From Pseudomonas sp. (lineage in GTDB: Bacteria > Pseudomonadota > Gammaproteobacteria > Pseudomonadales > Pseudomonadaceae), in contig DQGF01000556.1 of NCBI GenBank assembly GCA_003525045.1, forward strand, positions 1 through 10,909: 10,909 nt of DNA, written 5' to 3'. Each line of letters starts with the position of its first letter. The stretch's first letter is position 1. This document shows, in pieces, positions 1 through 7,420 of the stretch. Below the pieces are notes generated by a model, which ran no database searches, was not told the DNA's origin, and was given only the letters and a program-made list of their open reading frames with translations. The position numbers were made by a program, and so were the translations under genes.

Positions 1-10
1 CTTGAGTCCA

Positions 11-95
11 TCGCGAGCAAGCTTGCTCCTACAATGAAACGGCATGACGCCCTGTAGGAGCGAGCTCGCTCCAACAATTGAACGGCATGACGCCC
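11..95. repeat. Two REP units with duplicated linker
   Basis: An inverted-orientation REP core lies at 11-33 (tcgcgagcaagcttgctcct) and a forward one at 53-76 (tgtaggagcgagctcgctcc). After each comes the same linker: 31-52 and 74-95 match at 20 of 22 bases, including acggcatgacgccc. The unit therefore looks duplicated, not merely paired. REP cores of this type are characteristic of intergenic DNA in fluorescent pseudomonads. The array probably continues to the left of the window. Confidence 0.85.
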
Positions 96-313
96 GACAG
101 TAGGGTCTTTTCTGTCGCCGTCCGTCGCTACAGGTCTGAATAAATCGGATCAAGGTCGCTGTCGGGACAGTCTTTGTGGTGCAAGTTGGCAAGATTGACG
201 CGCCACCCTTCCCCCCACTTGGGGAAAACGGTCATATTTATGTCATGTCATCTCAGGTCCGCACGCCTGGATCTGTCCGAAAACAACAGGTTGATAATAA
301 CAAGGACGACCTC
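96..313. other. Non-coding leader upstream of the 314 gene
   Basis: I see no gene here. The stretch holds short inverted repeats: CGACAG (95-100) with CTGTCG (112-117), CTGTC-GG-GACAG (159-170) followed by tcttt, and CCCC-ACTT-GGGG (213-224). The one at 159-170 could be a weak terminator for a gene outside the window, but its loop is only two bases. A TTGACG at 195-200 resembles a -35 box, with no good -10 at the correct distance. An in-frame upstream GTG at 176 exists for the next gene, but it lacks a convincing ribosome binding site. Confidence 0.4.
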
Positions 314-508
314 ATGCCCACGCAAAATCCGCACCGCATCGTCGGCTTGTGCACTTCCAGCAAGGTGTACAACGCACTGACCGAACTCAAGCACCTGGAA
401 GGCCATCGCAGCGCCAAGTTTCTTTCGCTGCTGGCGGAAAACCTGGTGCGCAAAGGCCTGCTCAGCGAGCAGGAAGTGGTTCATATGCTTGATCTGGTGG
501 TCGACTGA
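314..508 (+). CDS. Small conserved-type hypothetical protein (64 aa)
   Basis: I do not recognise a named family. The protein begins MPTQNPHRIVGL and continues with a helix-rich segment (VYNALTELKHLEGHRSAKFL, then LLAENLVRKGLLSEQEVVHML), so it is probably an all-alpha cytosolic protein with no signal peptide or membrane segment. The start at ATG 314 was chosen because aagga sits about seven bases upstream. The longer reading from 176 would translate the non-coding leader. The compact ending with hydrophobic heptads (LLSEQEVVHMLDLVV) suggests a protein-protein interface. It stands alone, with about 100 bases to the next gene. That it is a real gene is likely from its clean start and charged, low-bias composition; its function is unknown. 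Confidence 0.7.
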   Translation: MPTQNPHRIVGLCTSSKVYNALTELKHLEGHRSAKFLSLLAENLVRKGLLSEQEVVHMLDLVVD

Positions 509-584
509 GCCCACAACACATTGGCATCAATGACGACTATCGAAAGCGTTGATTGTCCGTTCAAGCGCCGGGTCCGTATGGTAG

Positions 585-602
585 CTCCATAGATTGATGG
601 AG
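585..602 (+). promoter_or_regulatory. Hairpin sequestering the Shine-Dalgarno of the 609 gene
   Basis: CTCCAT (585-590) and ATGGAG (597-602) form a perfect 6-bp stem with a 6-base loop. The right arm contains most of the Shine-Dalgarno GGAGG (599-603), which lies five bases before ATG 609. The fold would hide the ribosome binding site. The stem is short and could be chance. Confidence 0.4.
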
Positions 603-608
603 GTACTT

Positions 609-791
609 ATGTCTCAGGTTCAGATCATGTCCGTTATCGGTAGCGCCGTTCCCGCACCGCTCAGAGCGCTGGGATTGCTCGCCTGCTGGTATCTGGTACG
701 GGATGGCGAACCCATCAGTGGTCCGTTGACCTCATTGCCGGCCGCCCGCGCTTTGTCACAACGCATCGGCCAGGGCCAGCTCAGCGCTTAA
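609..791 (+). CDS. Small hypothetical protein (60 aa)
   Basis: The family is not recognised. The start at ATG 609 is set by a strong GGAGG at 599-603, five bases upstream; the longer TTG start at 594 would run through that site. The product begins MSQVQIMSVIGSAVP, has a moderately hydrophobic patch (LRALGLLACWYLV), then the motif WYLVRDGEPISGPLTSLPAA and ends AALSQRIGQGQLSA-like in an amphipathic helix. The motif YLVRDGEPISGPL suggests a small beta-hairpin fold, and the sequence shows no signal peptide or clear transmembrane helix. Its stop codon overlaps the stop of the convergent AI-2E transporter gene by four bases, so the two genes share their ends tightly. Function unknown. Confidence 0.7.
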   Translation: MSQVQIMSVIGSAVPAPLRALGLLACWYLVRDGEPISGPLTSLPAARALSQRIGQGQLSA

Positions 792-1849
792 GGCAACTGC
801 ACCCGCGGTTTGGTTTCGATGAAGATGGCCCAGCTCGACATGAACAGTGCGGCAATCAGCGGCCCGATGACAAAGCCATTCAAACCGAAGATCGCCAGGC
901 CGCCAAGGGTCGAGATCAGAATCAGGTAGTCCGGCATCTTCGTGTCCTTGCCCACCAGAATGGGTCGCAGCACGTTATCCACCAGGCCGATCACAAAAAT
1001 CCCGAACAACCCCAGCACCACGCCCTGCCAGATCGCTCCGGTGAACAGGAAAAAAGCCGCCACCGGCGCCCAGACGATCCCCGCCCCCACCGCTGGCAAC
1101 AGCGATAAAAACGCCATCAGCACCGCCCAAAGCAACGCGCTCGGGATACCCAGAAACCAGAAAATCAAACCGCCCAATGCACCCTGCGTAATCGCCACCA
1201 GCAGGTTGCCTTTTACTGTCGCCCGAACCACGCGGTTGAACTTGAGTTGCAAACGACGTTTCTGGTGCTCCTGCAGCGGCACGGCAGCGCGAACTTTACG
1301 TGCCAGTTCGGCGCCGTCTCGCAGAAAAAAGAACAGCAGGTAGAGCATGATGAAAAAACTCACCAGAAAATCGAAAGTGCCCTGACCGAAACTGAAGGCC
1401 TGTGTGGCGATAAACTCATTACCTGTTACCGCACTCTTGATGATTTTTTCTCGCAGACCGTCTAACTCACCTACCCCGAACCGATCGAGCAAGTGCTGGA
1501 AGTACGGCGGCAGGCTGTGTTTGAAATGCGTCACATACCCGGCAATGTCCAGTTCGCCGTTTTCGATGCTCTTGTAGACTGCGGCCCCTTCTTGAACCAG
1601 CAAGACACTGAGGATGATCACCGGCAGAATCGCGATCACCAGGCAGATGCCCAGGGTGAGCAGCGCCGTCAGGTTGCGTTGCCAGCCGAACTTCACTTGC
1701 AGTCGGCGCTGCAGGGGTGCGAAGAGGATGCCGAGGATGACTGCCCAGAACACCGCACCGTAAAACGGCAGCAAAATCCAGATGAAAGCGGCGGTGACCA
1801 GTCCCAACAGGACCACCAGTGATTTGTTTTGCAGTGTCTCTTCGTTCAT
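788..1849 (-). CDS. AI-2E family transporter (PerM/YdiK-like membrane protein)
   Basis: This is a 353-residue polytopic inner-membrane protein of the AI-2E exporter superfamily (PF01594), close to the family's usual length. It opens with two hydrophobic helices (about residues 10-45, VVLLGLVTAAFIWILLPFYG onward) and a third near 58-85. A soluble, charged middle section follows (about 88-150), then the C-terminal helix bundle. Family signatures are visible: PAVGAGIVWAPVAA near residue 252, and DNVLRPILVGKDTKMPDYL near residue 290, followed by GGLAIFGLNGFVIGPLIAAL. The start has only a weak GGA-type site upstream, but the N-terminal helix fits family alignments. Family members have been linked to autoinducer or peptide export and to Na+/H+ antiport, so the substrate cannot be read from sequence. 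It stands as a single-gene unit. The neighbouring LysR gene is too far upstream (204 bases) to imply an operon. Confidence 0.92.
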   Translation of the reverse strand: MNEETLQNKSLVVLLGLVTAAFIWILLPFYGAVFWAVILGILFAPLQRRLQVKFGWQRNLTALLTLGICLVIAILPVIILSVLLVQEGAAVYKSIENGELDIAGYVTHFKHSLPPYFQHLLDRFGVGELDGLREKIIKSAVTGNEFIATQAFSFGQGTFDFLVSFFIMLYLLFFFLRDGAELARKVRAAVPLQEHQKRRLQLKFNRVVRATVKGNLLVAITQGALGGLIFWFLGIPSALLWAVLMAFLSLLPAVGAGIVWAPVAAFFLFTGAIWQGVVLGLFGIFVIGLVDNVLRPILVGKDTKMPDYLILISTLGGLAIFGLNGFVIGPLIAALFMSSWAIFIETKPRVQLP

Positions 1850-2053
1850 GTCCGATCCATGTCAGTCAGCAGGGAAGCAATGTCGCGTCCTGGTGCTTAG
1901 TCCGCCACGGTTCGCGCGAGTGCCATCCGTTTGTTCATCAAGCATAGATCCAGATCAATGAGTCCTGCGTTGGAGCCGATTTACCCTCGCGGACTTTTGC
2001 GATCGACACGTTGGTGATGAACATCAGTGGTCCGCGCGCAATAGAAATGAGAT
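1850..2053. other. Intergenic region, promoter of the AI-2E gene expected here
   Basis: This 204-base gap lies between the AI-2E transporter start and the end of the LysR gene, both on the minus strand. I see no ORF with a plausible start, no clear sigma-70 boxes and no strong terminator hairpin after the LysR stop. Confidence 0.4.
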
Positions 2054-2917
2054 TCAGGCGAATTCTTCGCGCAACATCGCCACAAATGCCTCTCGCGCCG
2101 GGTGAACCCCGGCGTTTTCATGCCAGTAAAACAGGTTGTCGATGGCCGTCAGCTCGGGGAATTCATAGCCCGCGCAACCGGCGCCTTTGGCGAATTGGTC
2201 AAATACGCCTTTTGGCACCAGCGCCACACCGGCCCCGGCGCTGACGCAGCCGACAATCGCGCCATAACTGGCCAGGCTGACAATCGGCAACGCCTGCCCC
2301 TGCCGCAACAACCAATGCTCCAGTGCCGCCCGGTAGGGACAGCCTTGCGGCCACATGAACACGGTCTTGTCCTGCAGATCGGCGATATCGCGCACCGGCC
2401 CCAGGGACGTTGAGGCAATCAATAACAGCTCCTCGCGGTACATCGGCGTGCGCTTGAGTTGCGAGCGCTCGAGATCCACCGCGACGATCGCACCGTCGAG
2501 CCGATGATTGAGGGTGTCGTCGAGCAACTGGCTCCAGGTGCCGGTGGTCAGCTCCAACGCCACCGCCGGGAAACGCTTGTGGAATTTGGCCAGCAAGCGC
2601 GGCAAGCGACCGGTGGCCGAGGACTCGATGGCACCAATGCGCAACGGACCGGACGGCTGCGCGGCGGGGTCGAGCGCCCGCTTGGCTTCAGCGGTGAGCG
2701 CGAGAATTTTCTCGGCATAGGCGAGGAAGGTCTGCCCCGACGGGCTGATGCGCAACCCTCGACCCTCGCGCAGGAACAGCGCGACACCCAGCTCCGCCTC
2801 CAGGGACTTGATCCGTGCCGTGATATTCGACGGCACGCAATGCAACAACTCGGCGGCGCGGGCAATGCTGCCGACGTCGGCGATGGTTTTGAACATGCGA
2901 ATCTGCGCCAGCTCCAT
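2054..2917 (-). CDS. LysR-type transcriptional regulator
   Basis: The 287-residue product has the standard LTTR layout. The N-terminal winged helix-turn-helix covers about residues 1-60 (MELAQIRMFKTIADVGSIAR, then AAELLHCVPSNITARIKSLE and the wing LFLREGRGLRISPSG). A linker helix ends near residue 90, and a two-lobed effector domain follows (GPLRIGAIESSATGRLPRLL, about 91-287). The start is fixed by AGGTGA (minus strand, 2922-2927) four bases before ATG. LTTRs usually control a divergent neighbour, and here the divergent neighbour is a 5'-truncated EamA transporter. The pair therefore looks like a regulator-exporter module of which only the regulator is intact. The regulator shows no frameshift or missing element. 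Its effector is unknown and its original target may be lost. Confidence 0.93.
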   Translation of the reverse strand: MELAQIRMFKTIADVGSIARAAELLHCVPSNITARIKSLEAELGVALFLREGRGLRISPSGQTFLAYAEKILALTAEAKRALDPAAQPSGPLRIGAIESSATGRLPRLLAKFHKRFPAVALELTTGTWSQLLDDTLNHRLDGAIVAVDLERSQLKRTPMYREELLLIASTSLGPVRDIADLQDKTVFMWPQGCPYRAALEHWLLRQGQALPIVSLASYGAIVGCVSAGAGVALVPKGVFDQFAKGAGCAGYEFPELTAIDNLFYWHENAGVHPAREAFVAMLREEFA

Positions 2918-2920
2918 ACA

Positions 2921-2933
2921 TCACCTAAAGTGA
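2921..2933. promoter_or_regulatory. TCAC-N5-GTGA dyad at the LysR start
   Basis: TCACCTAAAGTGA is a 13-base T-N11-A dyad of the general LTTR-box form. It overlaps the Shine-Dalgarno of the minus-strand LysR gene. It could be an autoregulatory operator left over from the former divergent control region. It is short, and its place at the ribosome binding site argues for caution. Confidence 0.3.
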
Positions 2934-3510
2934 ACACAGCACGCTACTGGCGCGCTTCGTGTTCAAGGACCGGGTGAGTGCCTGGCGCTGGGGCTGTGTC
3001 GTTCTGGGTTTGCTCGGCGTGGTGATTGTGGTCGCTGGCGATCATGGACTGGGCAGCATTGATGGCCACGGCTTGCTGATCCTGCTGGCGGCGGTGTCCT
3101 GGAGCTTTTACTTTGCGTTGCACAAGCATCATGCCCGGCGCTACGACGGGTTGACGCTGGTGTGTTACACGGTTTGGTTCGGGACGCTGTTGCTGTTGAT
3201 TTATCTGCCGGGGCTGGCGAGCAAGGTGGTCGCAGCCCCGGTCGATGTGCAGCTGGCGGTGATCGGCTTGGGCGTTTTTCCGAGCGCTCTGGCGTATCTG
3301 GCTTGGGCCTATGTGTTGGCGCATGTGGACCTGAGCCGGGCGACGATGACGTTGTATCTGATTCCTCCCACTGCCATGGGCATTGCTTCCTTTGCACTGG
3401 CGGAGCAGCCCACATTGATGGTCGTCGTCGGCTCAGCGATTGTGCTGGTCAGTGTGTTGGCGTTGAATCTGGAGCGGCGGGTGGTGGCGATTCACGGGGC
3501 GAGTGTTTGA
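2929..3510 (+). pseudogene. 5'-truncated EamA/DMT family transporter
   Basis: The reading frame is closed by TAA at 2926-2928 and then runs without a stop to 3510. The first residues already match the inside of an EamA protein: STLLARFVFKDRVSAWRW corresponds to the end of helix 3, the loop and the entry to helix 4 of the first EamA repeat. A complete second repeat follows (GHGLLILLAAVSWSFYFALH, then VFPSALAYLAWAYVLAHVDL and ending near LVSVLALNLERRV). EamA exporters usually have about 290-300 residues and ten helices; roughly the first 95 residues, the promoter and the start are absent. A GTG at 2959 could open a 183-residue product, but it has no ribosome binding site and would begin in mid-domain. 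The break lies within about 12 bases of the divergent LysR start. The preserved part has no internal stop, so the loss is probably recent. Confidence 0.85.
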
Positions 3511-3540
3511 TCGCTGATTTGTGGTGAGGCGTCTGACGCC

Positions 3541-3630
3541 TTCGCGAGCAAGCCTGCTCCCACACGGTCTGTGGCGACCGCATTATTTTCATCCGACTCA
3601 AAACCTGTAGGAGCGAGGCTTGCCCGCGAA
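3541..3630. repeat. Inverted pair of REP elements
   Basis: An inverted REP core at 3541-3564 (ttcgcgagcaagcctgctcc) faces a forward core at 3606-3630 (tgtaggagcgaggcttgccc), separated by about 40 bases. The arms are imperfect complements, for example gagc against gggc and a missing base in the centre. This is a bacterial interspersed mosaic element directly after the broken EamA gene. It could stabilise or terminate the transcript. Confidence 0.85.
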
Positions 3631-3660
3631 CAACGATGACGCGGTAAACCTGCCCCCCAC

Positions 3661-3686
3661 AAAAAACCCGGCGCACTGGCCGGGTT
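3661..3686 (-). terminator. Rho-independent terminator of the 3691-3921 gene
   Basis: Read on the minus strand, AACCCGGC (3679-3686) pairs perfectly with GCCGGGTT (3665-3672) around a six-base loop. The run of T that follows corresponds to six A at 3661-3666 on the plus strand. The stem begins four bases after the stop codon of the minus-strand gene. It is the clearest terminator in the window and supports that gene being real. Confidence 0.9.
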
Positions 3687-3690
3687 CTGT

Positions 3691-3921
3691 TTATCGCCTG
3701 TCATCGGACAGCGGAGTGGGCTCATCCGCGGGCGGCACGTCTTCATCCGCTGTCGGGTCCATCCAGTCTTCAGGTCGATCAGCGTCTGCGCCGGTGGGAT
3801 CCCGGGTCGGGTCCATGCCCGGTGGTGCATCCTGGTCCATGCTGGGCTCGTCGGTGCCGGGCATGGGTCGGGTGGGGTCGGTGTCGGGTGTTCCACCCTG
3901 GAACATAGAATCGGTAGCCAT
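3691..3921 (-). CDS. Small acidic, disordered hypothetical protein (76 aa)
   Basis: The product starts MATDSMFQGGTPDTDPTRPM and is dominated by Asp, Pro, Thr, Glu and Met, with no hydrophobic core. Related short repeats are visible: DPTRP, MDPTRDPTG and MDPTADED, plus GTDEPSMDQD. It is therefore very likely intrinsically disordered and strongly acidic. The start was chosen at 3921 because GAGG (minus strand, within 3926-3931) lies six bases before this ATG; the upstream in-frame ATG at 3933 overlaps that site. A strong terminator directly follows the stop, so this is a single-gene unit. No signal peptide or membrane segment is present. I do not recognise a named family; a stress-type acidic protein is possible, but that is only a guess. 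The plus-strand reading frames through this stretch mirror the repeat bias. Confidence 0.75.
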   Translation of the reverse strand: MATDSMFQGGTPDTDPTRPMPGTDEPSMDQDAPPGMDPTRDPTGADADRPEDWMDPTADEDVPPADEPTPLSDDRR

Positions 3922-3926
3922 GACGC

Positions 3927-3942
3927 ACCTCACAGATGAGGT
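3927..3942 (-). promoter_or_regulatory. Hairpin over the Shine-Dalgarno of the 3921 gene
   Basis: ACCTCA (3927-3932) and TGAGGT (3937-3942) form a perfect 6-bp stem closed by four bases. On the minus-strand mRNA the GAGG binding site lies in the 3' arm, six bases before ATG 3921. It may limit translation; short dyads with an anti-Shine-Dalgarno arm also arise by chance. Confidence 0.4.
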
Positions 3943-4044
3943 CCAGCAAATCTGGGCCGTACTCGTTGGAAATAACGCCGTGGATGAGGTGCTATCGAGT
4001 AGACCAACGGTTATCCGCGATCCGCCGGAAACCGGTCGCGGTAT

Positions 4045-5532
<1,488 letters not shown>

Positions 5533-5575
5533 ACTGGAACCACTCAACTGTGGTGAGGGGGGCTGTGTCGACTAG

Positions 5576-5923
5576 ATTCGGCAATTGAGCGAGACCTTTC
5601 CAAATTGCCAATTTGTGCTGACAACCCACTCGCCGCTTGTCATCAGCGACGCAAAAGATGTGTTGTGCTACGTGCTGGATGATGGAGAACTACAGGAACG
5701 CAATGGCCTTTATGGACTGGATGCCAATCAGGTTCTACTGGAAGTCATGAGCTGGAGTTGCGCCGTGCGTAAGATCGACAAAGGCATTGAGCCGCAATCG
5801 CTGACTCGCTTGAAGCGCGCGGATAACGCGTTACGTTACCCGTTTGAAGATGAAGCGTTCCTGGGTTTGCTTCTAGAGGACCTGCGGAGGGATATTGTTA
5901 CAGCTGGCAAATTCAGGGGCTGA
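5576..5923 (+). pseudogene. C-terminal fragment of an AAA/OLD-like ATPase
   Basis: The open frame begins after TAG at 5573-5575 and reads IRQLSETFPNCQFVLTTHSP, then LVISDAKDVLCYVLDDGELQ. The block FPNxQFVLTTHSPLVI is the end of an ABC-type ATPase head as found in SMC/RecF/OLD-like AAA proteins: the beta strand plus the switch histidine (THSP). The following YGLDANQVLLEVM is typical of the region after the head in predicted AAA ATPases of COG3950 type. The Walker A, Walker B and signature parts, which should lie several hundred residues upstream, are absent. Only the last 115 or so residues remain, ending at a TGA 11 bases before a REP cluster. TTG 5585 has no ribosome binding site. Proteins of this type often belong to phage-defence systems, but the fragment alone does not show which. 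It lies directly after ampC and is presumably non-functional. Confidence 0.8.
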
Positions 5924-5933
5924 CGCAAAACCC

Positions 5934-6087
5934 TGTAGGAGCGAGGCTTGCCCGCGAAGGCAGCGTGTCAGTCAACATCGATGTTGAATGATCAATTGCC
6001 TTCGCGGGCAAGCCTCGCTCCTACAACGAAGGCGGTGTGTCAGTCGACATTGATGACGGATGTCAGCGAGCAGGCTCGCTCCCACAG
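5934..6087. repeat. REP cluster with perfect 29-bp inverted repeat
   Basis: A forward REP at 5934-5958 and an inverted REP at 6001-6025 belong to a perfect inverted repeat (5934-5962 with 5997-6025), with a 34-base loop. Inside the loop lies a perfect 16-base palindrome, TCAACATCGATGTTGA (5972-5987). A third, shorter inverted core follows at 6065-6086. The linker gtgtcagtcaacatcgatg (5965-5983) recurs as gtgtcagtcgacattgatg (6037-6055), 17 of 19 identical, so the unit was duplicated with its linker. Confidence 0.88.
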
Positions 6088-6119
6088 GTATGTCACTTGC
6101 CCCAAGGTTCTGCGCGGGT

Positions 6120-6668
6120 TCAATCGTCCGGCATTTCAGGCGGCTTGGCGGGCTTGGCTGGTTTGCCCGGTTTTGTCCCCTTGGCGCCCTTGGCCGGTGC
6201 GGCTTCGGTCACCGGCGGTGGTGTGGGCACCGTGGCTTCTTTTTCTGTCGCCGGCAATTCGTCGATGGTTTTGAAAATCTGCTGCAGCTCGATCGCATCC
6301 GACTGTTCAAGTTTCTTTTCGCCGTCCTTGCCGACCAGAATCACCTTGGTCTTCGCTCCGGCCCCCAACTTGAGCGCGCGGATCAATGCCGCCGTGTCTT
6401 GTGGCCCCAGGTCTTTGCCCTCGCGCTGGCCCATCAGATTGAGCACGGTGTACAGGACCATGTTTCGCTCGGTGAAGCCCTTGCGGTTGGCCGGCTCATC
6501 CAGCGAGTTTTTTAGGCTGACCCAGGTGGGATCGACGGTGCTCGGAGCAATGACGATCAACGGCCGGGCCCTGCCCTTGTCCATATCCAGCGGTGAGTCG
6601 CTATCCCCAGCGAACAAGGGGCCGACAAAAGCCAGCAGGGTAGCCAGGGTCAATGACCTGATGAGCAT
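6120..6668 (-). CDS. Secreted DUF4174 domain protein
   Basis: The 182-residue product has an N-terminal signal peptide (about residues 1-20, LTLATLLAFVGPLFA, cleaved before GDSDSP). It is followed by a thioredoxin-like DUF4174 domain (about 27-138): the family's opening RPLIVIAPSTVDPTWVSL, the inner VILVGKDGEKKLEQ and the closing FKTIDELPATE are all recognisable. No CxxC is present, as expected for this family, so redox activity should not be assumed. A tail of about 40 residues rich in Pro, Ala, Lys and Thr follows (PAKGAKGTKPGKPAKPAK) and ends PEMPDD. The start at 6668 was chosen because AAGGAG lies six bases upstream (6675-6680 on the opposite strand); the ATG at 6674 touches that site. 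The molecular role of DUF4174 proteins is unknown. It is a single-gene unit, divergent from the GNAT gene. Confidence 0.85.
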   Translation of the reverse strand: MLIRSLTLATLLAFVGPLFAGDSDSPLDMDKGRARPLIVIAPSTVDPTWVSLKNSLDEPANRKGFTERNMVLYTVLNLMGQREGKDLGPQDTAALIRALKLGAGAKTKVILVGKDGEKKLEQSDAIELQQIFKTIDELPATEKEATVPTPPPVTEAAPAKGAKGTKPGKPAKPAKPPEMPDD

Positions 6669-6753
6669 GCGCATCTCCTTTTGATATCCACGCTCTAATG
6701 ATTGCGCATCGCGGCGTTCGTTCCGGGTGACGCACGGCAAATGTGTTTCGCCT

Positions 6754-6834
6754 TGACCCAAGCTTAGGTCAGGGCGGTCATTGCGCAATAGGTCATTGAG
6801 GATCGTACGTGGGATTTGATCAGCTGTTCTGACC
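6754..6834. promoter_or_regulatory. Cluster of five TGACC/GGTCA half-sites between divergent genes
   Basis: The 233-base region between the DUF4174 gene and the GNAT gene carries TGACC at 6754 and 6830 and GGTCA at 6767, 6776 and 6791. The first two form a near-perfect 18-base palindrome (6754-6771, one mismatched pair, centre AAGCTT). GGTCATTG repeats directly at 6776-6783 and 6791-6798, 15 bases apart. Such an arrangement suggests an operator array for a dimeric regulator that I cannot name. Confidence 0.45.
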
Positions 6835-6901
6835 GCTTTATTGTGGTTCACCATTGCGACGACTGAATCGTCTGCGCCAGGCAAAGGAGCTTCAACTCAC
6901 T

Positions 6902-7369
6902 ATGGAAATCGATTACCTCTGCAACCACCCCACCCTGATACCGGAATTGGCCGAGCTGAATTTCAAGGAATGGGGTCAATTCGCACCAAGCGATACCCTC
7001 GAAGCCAGAACCGAACGTATGCGTGCTGCATGTGGCAAAGGTGCTGTGCCCACCGTACTGGTAGCCCTCGATGATACGCAACTGCTCGGCGGAGCCCTGC
7101 TGATTGAGAGCGATTTGGCATCACGGCCCGAACTGACTCCCTGGCTGGCGGGTGTTTACGTCAAGGCCGAGCATCGTGGTCGGGGCATCGCCTCCCGACT
7201 GGTGTCGCGTATCGTTCAGGAAGCGGCGGCACTGGGTGTACCCAAGCTCTATCTCTACACCGACGCGGCCCAGTCGCTTTACGCCAGACTGGGCTGGGAA
7301 ATCGTGGAGCAACTGGATGACAACGGGCTCGACGTCACGGTGATGGAGCGTGATACGTCGAAGGTTTAA
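6902..7369 (+). CDS. GNAT family N-acetyltransferase
   Basis: The 155-residue protein has the standard GNAT fold: an N-terminal helix region (about 10-45), beta strands TVLVALDD and LLGGALLIES (51-70), and the acetyl-CoA-binding segment GVYVKAEHRGRGIASRLV (84-101), where RGRGIA matches the R/QxxGxG/A pyrophosphate loop. The strand-helix KLYLYTDAAQSLYARLGWEI (115-134) is the usual C-terminal motif that places the acceptor. It should transfer an acetyl group from acetyl-CoA to an amine, but the substrate is not predictable. The start at ATG 6902 is preceded by AAAGGAG (6883-6889), 12 bases away, slightly long; the frame is open farther upstream but has no better site. Only 46 bases separate it from the VOC gene, so the two may share a transcript. 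Confidence 0.9.
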   Translation: MEIDYLCNHPTLIPELAELNFKEWGQFAPSDTLEARTERMRAACGKGAVPTVLVALDDTQLLGGALLIESDLASRPELTPWLAGVYVKAEHRGRGIASRLVSRIVQEAAALGVPKLYLYTDAAQSLYARLGWEIVEQLDDNGLDVTVMERDTSKV

Positions 7370-7384
7370 AGCAACAGTGCTTAA

Positions 7385-7420
7385 CTCATGGGAGAGATCC
7401 AAGGAGGCTCCTCCCATGAG
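7385..7420 (+). promoter_or_regulatory. 10-bp hairpin spanning the Shine-Dalgarno and start codon of the VOC gene
   Basis: CTCATGGGAG (7385-7394) and CTCCCATGAG (7411-7420) are perfect complements with a 16-base loop. The loop holds the strong Shine-Dalgarno AAGGAGG (7401-7407) and the right arm contains the start codon ATG 7416-7418. The fold would block initiation unless opened, and is the strongest of the three start-region hairpins in the window. Confidence 0.6.

Noticed and set aside
159..170. LexA-like dyad CTGTCGGGACAG
   Set aside because: A LexA box needs CTGT-N8-ACAG; here only four bases separate the arms.
5934..6087. Possible CRISPR array
   Set aside because: Repeats are inverted REP cores with related linkers, not direct repeats with unique spacers, and no cas gene is present.
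6037..6684. 215-residue plus-strand reading frame
   Set aside because: It is antisense to the DUF4174 gene, which has a signal peptide, a recognisable domain and a good ribosome binding site.
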